The notes beneath the pieces are model-generated. The model was not told the DNA's origin. It saw nothing but the letters and a program-made list of their open reading frames with translations, and ran no database searches. The translations under genes were made by a program, and so were the position numbers. From the NCBI RefSeq assembly GCF_000619885.1, contig NZ_KK211041.1, positions 143,191 through 207,190 of the forward strand: 64,000 nt of DNA. The letters are read 5' to 3'. Numbering within the stretch: position 1 is the stretch's first letter; each line of letters begins with the position of its first letter. The DNA comes from Balneatrix alpica DSM 16621 (GTDB lineage: Bacteria > Pseudomonadota > Gammaproteobacteria > Pseudomonadales > Balneatricaceae). Positions 9,932-18,148 of the stretch are shown here, in pieces.

Positions 9932-12394
9932 ATGAATACCCTGATTTGGTTGGTGGTTACCTGGTTAGCTCTGTTGCTGGTGGCCCGGCAGGGCTGGGGC
10001 CTGAGAGCCGCAGCTGCCGTACTGTTAATAAGTGGTGTATTAGGTTTTAGCCTCAGTTGGGCCATTCTGGCGCTGCTGGTGTTGGTGGTGGGCGGGCTGT
10101 GTGCCTTGCTCAGTGTGGACAGCCTGCGCCGTCAGTGGTTAACACCGAAAGCCTTCGCTTTGTTTAAAAAGGTCGCCCCCCGGGTGTCCCCTACCGAACA
10201 GGTGGCGCTGGATGCCGGTACCGTTGGTTGGGATGGTGAGCTGTTTAGTGGGGCGCCGAACTGGGATGAGCTGATCAAGCAGCCTTACACGGGTTTGAGT
10301 AAAGAAGAGCAGGCTTTCCTCGATCATCAGTGTGAGGTAGCGCTGGGCATGGTGAATGGCTATGACGTCGCCATTGAACGTGCCGATTTACCGGAGGAGC
10401 TGTGGGATTACCTCAAGCAGGAACGCTTCTTCGGCATGATTATTCCCAAGGCCTATGGCGGTCTGGAGTTTTCCGCCAAGGCGCAATCGGCGGTGCTGCA
10501 GAAGCTGGCGGTTAATGAAACCCTGATGAGTACTGTTGGGGTGCCTAACTCACTTGGCCCGGGGGAGCTGTTGCTGAAGTACGGCACCCAGGAGCAAAAA
10601 GATTATTACCTGCCCCGTCTGGCGGATGGGCGGGAGATCCCCTGCTTTGGCCTGACCGGCCCACGGGCTGGCTCGGATGCGACCTCGATTCCCGATACCG
10701 GTATCCTCTGTCAGGGGGAATACAACGGTCAGTCGGTACTGGGCATTCGCCTTAACTTCGAAAAACGTTGGATTACCCTCGCCCCAGTGGCCACGGTGGT
10801 AGGGTTGGCCTTCCGCCTGTTTGACCCTGAACACTTGCTCGGTGAAGAGGAAGATTTGGGGATCACCTGTGCCCTGGTGCCCCGTGACATTGCCGGCATG
10901 CAGATAGGCCGACGTCATCACCCGATCGGCGGCCCCTTTATGAATGGGCCGATATGGGGACGGGATGTGTTTATCCCGCTGGAGTTTGTGATTGGTGGCC
11001 AGACCATGGTGGGGCAGGGTTGGCGCATGCTAGTGGAGTGCCTGTCGGTAGGGCGTTGCATTACCTTGCCCTCCTCGGCGGCGGGTAGTGGTCGCTACTG
11101 TTTAGGTTGGAGTGGCGGCTTTGCCCGGGTACGGCGCCAGTTCAAGTTGCCGGTGGCGGAGATGGAGGGGGTGCAGGCGCCCCTGGCGCGTCTGGCGGCC
11201 AATGTTTATGTGGCCTCGGCGGCGGTCAATCACACAGCACAGATGATCGATAACGGTCAGAAGCCCGCCGTACCTTCGGCGATCCTCAAATACCATTTAA
11301 CCGAGATGCAGCGGCAGATGGCGATGGATGCCATGGATATCCATGGTGGTAAGGCAGTGACCTTGGGGCCGCGTAACTATCTTGGCATCCTGTTTGCCGC
11401 CACCCCGGTGGCGATCACGGTGGAAGGGGCCAATATTATGACCCGCAGCCTGATGATCTTCGGCCAAGGGGTCATTCGCTGTCACCCTTGGGTATTGAAA
11501 GAGCTGGCGGCCAAGGATACGGATGATCTGGCGGGCTTTGATCAGGCGCTGATGGGGCATCTTGGGTATGTCTATCGCAATGCGGCACGGGCTTTTTGTG
11601 GTGCCTTGGGGTGGCAGGCGTCGACCCCCTTCCGCGGGGAGGCGGGGCGCTATGCCCAGGAAGTGGAGCGTTTTAGTGCGGCCCTGGGGCTGTTGTCCGA
11701 TGTGGCCATGGGCTTGCTCGGCAGCAGTCTGAAAAAGCGCGAGCTGATCTCCGCCCGCCTGGGGGATATCCTCGCCAATCTTTATTTGCTCTCCCTCACC
11801 CTGAAAGCCTGGCATGAAGGGGACAAGGTGGCGGACGAGGAGGCCTTGATGGAGTACAGCTGCCAGTGGCTGTTGCACCGTCTGGAAAGTGCCATTGATG
11901 AGTTGCTGAGCAATCTGCCCAATGCGTATATCCGCTTCAAACTGCGGGCCACTATTTTGCCGCTGGGACGACGCTGGGGAATGCCTAAGGATGAGCTGAC
12001 CCGTCGCATTGCCCGTGCGGTATCGGTCAACTCACCCTTGAGACGCAAGCTATTACAGGGAGCCTGGCAAAACTGGCAGTCAGGGCAGAAGGATAATCCT
12101 TTGGCCAGTTATAACCAGTTACTGGAGGACTATGCCGAGGCGGAGCCCCTGTATAAGTTGATTAATCAGGCGGCGAATGAGGGCAAGCTGCCGCTGCAGG
12201 CGCTGCACCCTGAAGAGGCGATAGAAGCGGCGTTGCAAGCGGGGGTATTAACCGCCAATCAGGCCACCTTTATGCAGTATTTTGAGGCACGGGTGCTGGA
12301 GATGCTGACGGTGGATGACTTCGCCTTCGATGCCCTGGCACGGCCGCGCAAACAGAAGGAGCGGTTGGATGAGGAAGCATCGACAGCTAGCTAG
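9932..12394 (+). CDS. fadE: Acyl-CoA dehydrogenase FadE
   Basis: An 820-residue acyl-CoA dehydrogenase of the long FadE type. It has two to three N-terminal hydrophobic segments (residues 1-60), the central flavin domain with FGLTGPRAGSDATSIPD and MDIHGGKAVTLGPRNYLG, and the C-terminal extension typical of the E. coli enzyme (about 814 residues). It catalyses the first, FAD-linked step of fatty acid beta-oxidation at the inner membrane. AAGGAG precedes the ATG. No fad operon neighbours; the downstream terminator makes it a single transcription unit. It belongs functionally with fadH and the isomerase-like gene at 59845-62799. Confidence 0.95.
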   Translation: MNTLIWLVVTWLALLLVARQGWGLRAAAAVLLISGVLGFSLSWAILALLVLVVGGLCALLSVDSLRRQWLTPKAFALFKKVAPRVSPTEQVALDAGTVGWDGELFSGAPNWDELIKQPYTGLSKEEQAFLDHQCEVALGMVNGYDVAIERADLPEELWDYLKQERFFGMIIPKAYGGLEFSAKAQSAVLQKLAVNETLMSTVGVPNSLGPGELLLKYGTQEQKDYYLPRLADGREIPCFGLTGPRAGSDATSIPDTGILCQGEYNGQSVLGIRLNFEKRWITLAPVATVVGLAFRLFDPEHLLGEEEDLGITCALVPRDIAGMQIGRRHHPIGGPFMNGPIWGRDVFIPLEFVIGGQTMVGQGWRMLVECLSVGRCITLPSSAAGSGRYCLGWSGGFARVRRQFKLPVAEMEGVQAPLARLAANVYVASAAVNHTAQMIDNGQKPAVPSAILKYHLTEMQRQMAMDAMDIHGGKAVTLGPRNYLGILFAATPVAITVEGANIMTRSLMIFGQGVIRCHPWVLKELAAKDTDDLAGFDQALMGHLGYVYRNAARAFCGALGWQASTPFRGEAGRYAQEVERFSAALGLLSDVAMGLLGSSLKKRELISARLGDILANLYLLSLTLKAWHEGDKVADEEALMEYSCQWLLHRLESAIDELLSNLPNAYIRFKLRATILPLGRRWGMPKDELTRRIARAVSVNSPLRRKLLQGAWQNWQSGQKDNPLASYNQLLEDYAEAEPLYKLINQAANEGKLPLQALHPEEAIEAALQAGVLTANQATFMQYFEARVLEMLTVDDFAFDALARPRKQKERLDEEASTAS

Positions 12395-12424
12395 CCCCGT
12401 TTGCGGCCAATGAGGCAAAACTAA

Positions 12425-12455
12425 AAGGCTGGTGCGTGAAGCATCAGCCTTTTTT
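12425..12455. terminator. Bidirectional terminator between fadE and the alcohol dehydrogenase
   Basis: An 11-bp stem (AAGGCTGGTGC / GCATCAGCCTT, one G-T pair), loop GTGAA, with T-rich sequence after it on the plus strand and an A-rich stretch before it. It sits between two convergent genes. Confidence 0.88.
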
Positions 12456-12496
12456 CTGTCCCGGATTTAGCTTAGCCGGCAGGGCAAAGTTTGCTC

Positions 12497-13648
12497 TTAC
12501 CAGGCATGTGCCAGCAGGTTTTTGACATCCTCAGGGGTGATGTCTCCGCGTTCGCCAATGGCGGTATAGCCGTGGCGTTGCAAGGCATCGGCAACCCTCT
12601 GTTGAACCTGCTCCAGGCTGTCATGCAGGCCATAGGGTTGCAGGCGCGTGGGCACCTCGACCCGGTGATAGAGCTGCTCAATGGCGGCAATCACTATGCT
12701 GGGGGTGGCATCTTCCTCCTCCAGGCCAAACACCTGCTGCCCCAGTTGTGCCAGTTTGGCGGCCTTTTCCTGCTCGAACTCTTTCAAGAGTGCCGGCTGC
12801 ACAATGGCCAGGGTACGGGCATGGTCAATGCCGTAGAAGGCGGTCAGCTCATGGCCGATCATGTGGGTAGCCCAGTCCTGGGGTACGCCCAAACCAATCA
12901 CCCCGTTGAGTGCCTGGTTGGCGGCCCACATAAGATTGGCGCGCCAAGCCGGGGTGTGACGCTCGTTAAAGGTTTCCGCCAGTTGGCGCAGAACCCGTAG
13001 CAGCGCTTCTGCCTGGGCATCCTGCACCAACGCGCCGGTCGGGTAGGTCAGGTATTGCTCACAGACATGGACGAAGGCATCCACCACGCCATTGGCCAGT
13101 TGCCGGTCTGGCAGGGTGCTCATGGTTTCAGGATCGAGCACGGCAAAACGTGGGTACACCGCCGGATGCATAAAGGACAGCTTCTCACCGGTGGCTTGGT
13201 TGCTGATCACCGCGGCAGGGTTGGACTCTGATCCTGTGGCTGGCAGAGTCAATACCACCCCCAGTGGCAGAGCCTGCTGAATCTGATAGGCACCGGTCAA
13301 AATATCCCAGCCTTCCCCCTCGTAGCAGGCTGCGGCGGCGATGTATTTGCAGCCATCAGCGACGGAGCCCCCACCTACCGCCAGGATAAAGTCCAGCTTT
13401 TCCGCGCGAATCAGCGCCACCGCCTTATCCAACGTCTCACGGGTAGGGTTGGCCTCTACGCCGGCAAACTCGTACCAGCTGAAGCTGCTGAGGGCCTGTG
13501 TCACCTGCTGGTACACCCCGTTGGCTTTAATGGAGCCGCCACCGTATACCATCAGTACTCTGGCACCAGCCGGAATCAGCTCAGCCAGGCTGGCAATTTG
13601 GCCCTGACCGAACTGGATGCGGGTTGGATTGTGAAAACTGAATTTCAT
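12497..13648 (-). CDS. yqhD: Iron-dependent alcohol/aldehyde reductase, YqhD type
   Basis: A 383-residue iron-containing alcohol dehydrogenase. The N-terminus (NPTRIQFGQGQI...VLMVYGGGSIKANGV), the nucleotide loop AVGGGSVADGCK, the TLPATGSESNPAAVIS segment and the NGVVDAFVHVCEQYLT metal region all follow E. coli YqhD, an NADPH-dependent aldehyde reductase. The ATG at 13648 has GGAG 6 bases upstream; a GTG four codons earlier is less likely. A YqhC-like AraC activator is encoded divergently, the same arrangement as in E. coli, suggesting induction by toxic aldehydes. Confidence 0.88.
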   Translation of the reverse strand: MKFSFHNPTRIQFGQGQIASLAELIPAGARVLMVYGGGSIKANGVYQQVTQALSSFSWYEFAGVEANPTRETLDKAVALIRAEKLDFILAVGGGSVADGCKYIAAAACYEGEGWDILTGAYQIQQALPLGVVLTLPATGSESNPAAVISNQATGEKLSFMHPAVYPRFAVLDPETMSTLPDRQLANGVVDAFVHVCEQYLTYPTGALVQDAQAEALLRVLRQLAETFNERHTPAWRANLMWAANQALNGVIGLGVPQDWATHMIGHELTAFYGIDHARTLAIVQPALLKEFEQEKAAKLAQLGQQVFGLEEEDATPSIVIAAIEQLYHRVEVPTRLQPYGLHDSLEQVQQRVADALQRHGYTAIGERGDITPEDVKNLLAHAW

Positions 13649-13718
13649 GGGCTTCTCCACCGTTGGCTCAACAATTTATGAGGCTGAATACTAAGGGGCG
13701 CAAGCACAGGCTTGAATA

Positions 13719-13749
13719 CCTATTTCTGGCAAAGTTTTGCCTATTTCTG
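13719..13749. promoter_or_regulatory. AraC-type direct-repeat operator between yqhD and yqhC
   Basis: CCTATTTCTG occurs twice in the same orientation, at 13719-13728 and 13740-13749, exactly 21 bases apart (two helical turns). Direct repeats at 21-base spacing are the usual target of AraC/XylS-family activators. It lies about 70-100 bases upstream of the dehydrogenase start. Confidence 0.6.
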
Positions 13750-13857
13750 CTTTATGGCAGGCCTGTTCTCGACATGAGTGGCGATAATTTTGTCTAATCA
13801 TGCTCGGTTCTGGGCTGTCATATCAGCGCTGTCATGTCTGCGAAGGAAGGGTTCTTT

Positions 13858-14745
13858 ATGCCGATTGCACAAGCCTTGCGCGCCCTGGCTCAGCAATATC
13901 AGCCGGAGTTAAAGCAGGGAGCGGTCAGCTTTAATCTGGCCGGCGTACGCCTGTTTCAAGTGACTCAATACTGCCCGCCCACGCCATTAGTGTATGAGGC
14001 GGGGCTCATTATTATTGGTCAGGGCCATAAGATTGGTCATGTTGGTGAGCGAGTGTTGCGTTATGACGCCAACAATTACCTGATTCTGGGGGTCTCTATC
14101 CCCTTTATGTGTGAAACCTTTGCCACTGAGCAAGATCCGTTGCTGGGTCTCAGTATTGATATTGACTTGGGGCTGCTGGGGGAAATGGTAGAGCGTTTAC
14201 GGCAAACCGGTCTGCTGACTTCGGCTGAGGAACAGCTACCCTGTGCGATTGATGCGGTGCCCTTGGTTGGCGAGATGGAAGATGCGGTGGTGCGTTTGGC
14301 TAAGGTGCTGGCTAACCCGTTGGAAGCAGAATTGCTTGGCCCGGCGATCCTGCAGGAGATTCTGTACCGGGTGTTGACGGGGCCCCAGGGTGGGATTCTA
14401 TCGGGCTTGGCCAGCTATAACGGTAAGTATGCGCAGATTGCCAAGGCGTTACTGCGGATTCAGCGTGATTATGCTGCGCCCCTGGCGATGGAGGAGCTGG
14501 CACAGGAGGCAGGCATGAGTGAGTCGGCTTTTTATCGGGCTTTTCGCCAGGTTACCCTGGAATCACCGTTGCAGTATTTGAAAAAACTGCGTCTGGATCG
14601 CGCCCGCCAAGGCATTGAGAGCCAAGGCTGGCGCGCCAGTGTGGCGGCCCAGCAGGTGGGTTATGAAAGCCTGTCGCAGTTTAGCCGCGAATTTAAACGG
14701 CATTTTGGTTACGCTCCCAGTAAAGGGCGGCTTAAGCATGCTTAA
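13858..14745 (+). CDS. yqhC: AraC-family transcriptional activator, YqhC-like
   Basis: A 295-residue regulator. The N-terminal half is the AraC_N type (FQVTQYCPPTPLVYEAGLIIIGQGHK) and the C-terminal two-helix DNA-binding domain runs from about residue 195 (AGMSESAFYRAFRQVT...VGYESLSQFSREFKRHFGYAPSK). The ATG at 13858 follows AAGGAAGG by 7 bases; an ATG 8 codons upstream lacks a ribosome site. It is divergent from the YqhD-type reductase and probably activates it through the 21-base direct repeats between them. Confidence 0.85.
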   Translation: MPIAQALRALAQQYQPELKQGAVSFNLAGVRLFQVTQYCPPTPLVYEAGLIIIGQGHKIGHVGERVLRYDANNYLILGVSIPFMCETFATEQDPLLGLSIDIDLGLLGEMVERLRQTGLLTSAEEQLPCAIDAVPLVGEMEDAVVRLAKVLANPLEAELLGPAILQEILYRVLTGPQGGILSGLASYNGKYAQIAKALLRIQRDYAAPLAMEELAQEAGMSESAFYRAFRQVTLESPLQYLKKLRLDRARQGIESQGWRASVAAQQVGYESLSQFSREFKRHFGYAPSKGRLKHA

Positions 14746-14787
14746 GGGCGCGAACTTATAATCCAGCAAACCTAAGGAAGGATGAAG

Positions 14788-15231
14788 ATGATCAGAGCCA
14801 TGCACCCACAGGATGCCGCCGCAGTGAGTCGGCTCTGTCTGGCGGCGTTTCAGCAGGCGGTTGCCCCCACCCTGAGTGCCGAGGGGGTAGCTACCTTTGC
14901 CAGCATCGCCGCTGCTGAGGCTTTTCTGGCCAGAATGGCCGGTGACAATCTGCTCTGGGTGGCGGAGCAGGATGGCCAGGTGCAGGGGGTGATTGAATTA
15001 AAAGCAGGGCGGCATATCGCGATGTTATTTGTCGATCCGCAGATGCAGCGCCAGGGGGTAGGCAAGGCACTGCTGGCCACCGCCTTGCAACATGCCCGCG
15101 TGACCCAGGTGACGGTGAAGGCATCTTTATCCTCGGTGCCAGCTTATCAACACTATGGGTTTGTCTGTTCTGATGAGGTGGGGGAGTCCGCCGGACTGAT
15201 TTATCAGCCCATGGTGATACAACGACCTTAG
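14788..15231 (+). CDS. GNAT-family acetyltransferase
   Basis: A 147-residue N-acetyltransferase with the acetyl-CoA pyrophosphate loop in MQRQGVGKALL and the typical PAYQHYGFV C-terminal element. AAGGAAGG lies 6 bases before the ATG at 14788. The substrate is unknown. It is 42 bases downstream of the YqhC-like gene and could share its transcript. Confidence 0.8.
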   Translation: MIRAMHPQDAAAVSRLCLAAFQQAVAPTLSAEGVATFASIAAAEAFLARMAGDNLLWVAEQDGQVQGVIELKAGRHIAMLFVDPQMQRQGVGKALLATALQHARVTQVTVKASLSSVPAYQHYGFVCSDEVGESAGLIYQPMVIQRP

Positions 15232-15374
15232 TGTGGCTTGCGAGGTCTGCCTGGAGGCCTAGCCGGTTTGTTGGCCCTGCTCCAAGAGTAGGCGTTATCG
15301 GGGGGCTTCCCATTGCCCCTCTGTTTGCCTGAGTATAGGCATTTCAATTTGGCCGTTTAGATGAGATCGCTAGC

Positions 15375-15992
15375 ATGACAGCCCAGGCCGCACTGACCTT
15401 TTTCCTTGCTGTTTTTATTTTTGGCATCACTCCGGGCCCAGGGGTGTTCGCTATTTTAGCCCGGGCTTTAGCGCAGGGGGCCTGGGCCTGTTCCTGGCTG
15501 GCGTTGGGGATGGTGATTAGCGATATCTGCTACCTGGTGATGGCCTGTTATGGCCTGGCGATGGTGGCTACCCACTGGGAGGAAGTCTTTACCTTAATCC
15601 GCTTGCTGGGGGCGGCCTATCTGCTCTATCTGGGTTGGAAAATGTGGCGGGCGGTGCCGGAGTTAGCCCAGGGCGAGGTTGATACCAGCCGACGGGGGGC
15701 GCTGTTGAGCTTTTTGCAGGGCTTTTTGATTTCCGCTTCCAATCCCAAGGTGATTCTGTTTTATATCGCCTTTTTGCCCACCTTTATGGATTTAAGCCAA
15801 CTCAGCCATGAGGATGTGTTCCTGGCAGCGGTGCTGACCCTGATCGCCTTGATGTTGGGATTGATGCTGATTGCTTGGGCGGCTGCCCGGGCGCGCCGTT
15901 ATTTCCGCTCCCCGCAAGCAATGCGAGGCCTGAATCGGGTAGCGGGTTCTATCATGGCTAGCGCCGGGCTTTATCTGGGTGTGAAAGGCTAA
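15375..15992 (+). CDS. LysE/RhtB-family exporter
   Basis: A 205-residue membrane protein with six predicted helices and the LysE family signature near the start (FGITPGPGVFAILARALAQG), followed by LYLGWKMWR and ASNPKVILFYIAFLPTF. Members export amino acids such as homoserine, threonine or lysine; the substrate is not deducible. It ends one base before the convergent nitroreductase gene. Confidence 0.88.
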   Translation: MTAQAALTFFLAVFIFGITPGPGVFAILARALAQGAWACSWLALGMVISDICYLVMACYGLAMVATHWEEVFTLIRLLGAAYLLYLGWKMWRAVPELAQGEVDTSRRGALLSFLQGFLISASNPKVILFYIAFLPTFMDLSQLSHEDVFLAAVLTLIALMLGLMLIAWAAARARRYFRSPQAMRGLNRVAGSIMASAGLYLGVKG

Positions 15993-16610
15993 TCAGTACA
16001 GGCTCATCACCTGTTCCAGCGGTTTACGAGGTTTCTGCGGCCAGGTATTGGCCGCTGGATAACCCAGGGTAATCAGCATCACCGGAAGCTCGTCCTGGCT
16101 TAGTTCAAAGGCCTTCGCTACGCCTGCTGCATCAAAGCCCCCCATGGCACCCGTTGCCAATCCCATTGCCTCGGCGGCATGCATCAATGTCATGGCTGCC
16201 AGGGAGGCGGAGCGAATCGCTTCATCACGTTGCAATTGTGGGTCCTGCTGGTGGCTGTCGGTGGCCATTTGCACCCAGGCTTGTTGAATCTCCGTATTGA
16301 GAATATTGGCGTCAACCGCTGGTTGCAGGGTCTGCTGCAAACCGCGATAAGCGCTCAGGGTGCCGCAGATAATAAAGGTGGCGGCGGCCTCTTCTACCTG
16401 GGGTTGGCCAAAGGCCAGGGCGCGCAGGCGGGCTTTGGCCTCGACACTGCGCACCACCAGAATTTTCCAATTTTGCAGGTTAAAGGCAGAGGGCGCGAGG
16501 GTGGCCAGGCGGGTCAGTTCGCGCAGGCAGTCATCGCTGACGGTACGATTGGCTTGGTAACGGCCAACAGAACGACGCTGGGCAATCAGGTTAAGGGCGG
16601 CAGTATTCAT
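15993..16610 (-). CDS. Nitroreductase-family protein
   Basis: A 205-residue FMN-dependent oxidoreductase. RRSVGRYQ near the start and LAPSAFNLQNWKILVVR are the FMN-binding motifs of the nitroreductase family, and the C-terminal region has LPVMLITLGYPA. The physiological substrate is unknown. One base separates its ATG from the stop of the EamA gene upstream, so the two form an operon that is probably controlled by the divergent MarR gene. Confidence 0.85.
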   Translation of the reverse strand: MNTAALNLIAQRRSVGRYQANRTVSDDCLRELTRLATLAPSAFNLQNWKILVVRSVEAKARLRALAFGQPQVEEAAATFIICGTLSAYRGLQQTLQPAVDANILNTEIQQAWVQMATDSHQQDPQLQRDEAIRSASLAAMTLMHAAEAMGLATGAMGGFDAAGVAKAFELSQDELPVMLITLGYPAANTWPQKPRKPLEQVMSLY

Positions 16611-16611
16611 C

Positions 16612-17523
16612 TTAGGCTCCTGTTATTACAGAGTGGGAAGAAGAGCGGGGTTGAGGGCGGATAGCCCCCGGACGATTGAAGTGTTGGATAAGGAGGACGC
16701 TACTGAGCACAGCAAACATGCCGAACAGGGCGAGGCCGCTGAGGCTTTGCTGCAACCAGTACCAACCGAGCATGACGGCGGTGAGCGGGCTTAATAAGCC
16801 CAAGGATGACACCGCGACCGGCGACAGGCGGCTTAGGCCACGGAACCAGAGGCTATAGGCCAGCAGTGCACCTGCCAGACTGAGGTAGGCATAGCTCCAA
16901 CCTTGTACGGCGCTGAGTGCAGGGAGGGCTGGGTCCCACCACCAGGCCAGGGGAGCCAGCATGATACCCCCCAACAGTAGCTGCCAGCCGGTGAAGGTCA
17001 GCAGCGGGATACCCAGTTGCCAGCGTTGGGCCAGATAGGTACCGGCGGCCATGCTGATGGCACTGGCAAAGGCGGCCAGCACACCGAGATAGTCCCAGCT
17101 GCTTTGCGGTGAGAGTAACAGCAGCGCCATCCCCACCACCCCGAGCGCGGCGGCAGCCAGGCTGTATGCACGGGGAATGCGCTGCTCAAACAGCCAGGCC
17201 AATAGCATGATCAATAACGGTTGCAGGGCACCGACAATGGCGGCCAGGCCGCCAGGCAGCCGATAGGCACTGATAAATAACAGGGCTTGGAATAGGCCAA
17301 TATTGAGCAGCGCCAGAATCAGCAGCGGACGCCATTGCTGACGTTGGGGCCAGTATCGACTAGCTAAGACCAGCAGTAGCCCGGCTGGCAGGACGCGGAT
17401 CACAGCGGCAATAAAGGGGCGGTCGGGTGGCAGCAACTCACTGGTGACGATGTAGGTCGAGCCCCAAATAATCGGCGCCAGCGCGGTGCTGAGGGTTAAG
17501 TAGAGGGTGCTGAAAGAAGTCAT
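16612..17523 (-). CDS. EamA-family (DMT) transporter
   Basis: A 303-residue protein with ten predicted membrane helices in two EamA repeats, with the characteristic IIWGSTYIVTSELLPPDRP start. The ATG at 17523 is preceded by GAAGG. It probably exports a small metabolite or drug. It is first in an operon with the nitroreductase gene and divergent from a MarR regulator; its promoter region carries palindromes that fit a MarR operator. Confidence 0.87.
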   Translation of the reverse strand: MTSFSTLYLTLSTALAPIIWGSTYIVTSELLPPDRPFIAAVIRVLPAGLLLVLASRYWPQRQQWRPLLILALLNIGLFQALLFISAYRLPGGLAAIVGALQPLLIMLLAWLFEQRIPRAYSLAAAALGVVGMALLLLSPQSSWDYLGVLAAFASAISMAAGTYLAQRWQLGIPLLTFTGWQLLLGGIMLAPLAWWWDPALPALSAVQGWSYAYLSLAGALLAYSLWFRGLSRLSPVAVSSLGLLSPLTAVMLGWYWLQQSLSGLALFGMFAVLSSVLLIQHFNRPGAIRPQPRSSSHSVITGA

Positions 17524-17535
17524 GATGTTATTTAC

Positions 17536-17585
17536 CTTCAATTCAAGATAAAATGAGTCTGGCAGCTATTTATCTTGAGTTCAAG
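17536..17585. promoter_or_regulatory. Paired palindromes in the EamA-MarR intergenic region
   Basis: Two 12-bp palindrome-like sites, CTTCAATTCAAG (17536-17547) and CTTGAGTTCAAG (17574-17585), are themselves arranged as an inverted repeat about 17 bp long per arm (14 of 17 positions match). They lie between the two divergent starts; the first overlaps the EamA ribosome site. This fits a MarR dimer binding two sites and repressing both genes. Confidence 0.6.
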
Positions 17586-17625
17586 TTAATTTTGTTTGAT
17601 TGGGATGATGAGAGAGGGGAAGGCA

Positions 17626-18129
17626 ATGAGTGAGCAACGACAAGAGGATGCAGTGGATCGTATCCTCGCCCAGTGGCATCAGGAACGACCGGACTTGGAT
17701 GTAGGGCCAATGGCGATTATCGGACGCTTAAGCCGCTCGGCGGCGTTGATGTCACGTCAATTGGAGTTAGCCTTTAGTCAATTTGGCATGACGGCGTGGG
17801 AGTTTGATGTGCTGGCGACCTTAAGGCGCAGCGGTGCACCCTACTGCTTGGCACCAACTGCGCTGTTTTCGACCCTGATGATCACCTCAGGCACCATGAC
17901 CCACCGCCTCAAAAGCCTGGAAAACAGTGGCTGGATTGAACGCCTGGCGAACCCTGAGGATGCCCGTAGTATGTTAGTGAAGCTGACCCCTGCAGGGTTG
18001 CAGTTAATTGAGCAGGCAGCAGAGGCCCATGTGGCTAATCAGCAGCGGATTCTCGCTAATCTCAGTCCCCAGCAGCGTGAGCAGATTGACGCCAGCCTGC
18101 GTTTGCTGCTGGCGCAATTAGAGCCTTAG
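17626..18129 (+). CDS. MarR-family transcriptional regulator
   Basis: A 167-residue winged-helix regulator. The MarR core is seen as SQFGMTAWEFDVLATLRRSG followed by ITSGTMTHRLKSLENSGWIERLANPEDARSMLVKLTPAG, with the DxRS wing motif in DARS. AGAGGGGA lies 5 bases before the ATG at 17626. It is divergent from the EamA/nitroreductase operon and is its likely repressor. Confidence 0.9.
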   Translation: MSEQRQEDAVDRILAQWHQERPDLDVGPMAIIGRLSRSAALMSRQLELAFSQFGMTAWEFDVLATLRRSGAPYCLAPTALFSTLMITSGTMTHRLKSLENSGWIERLANPEDARSMLVKLTPAGLQLIEQAAEAHVANQQRILANLSPQQREQIDASLRLLLAQLEP

Positions 18130-18148
18130 GGACGCCGCTGTGAGGGCG

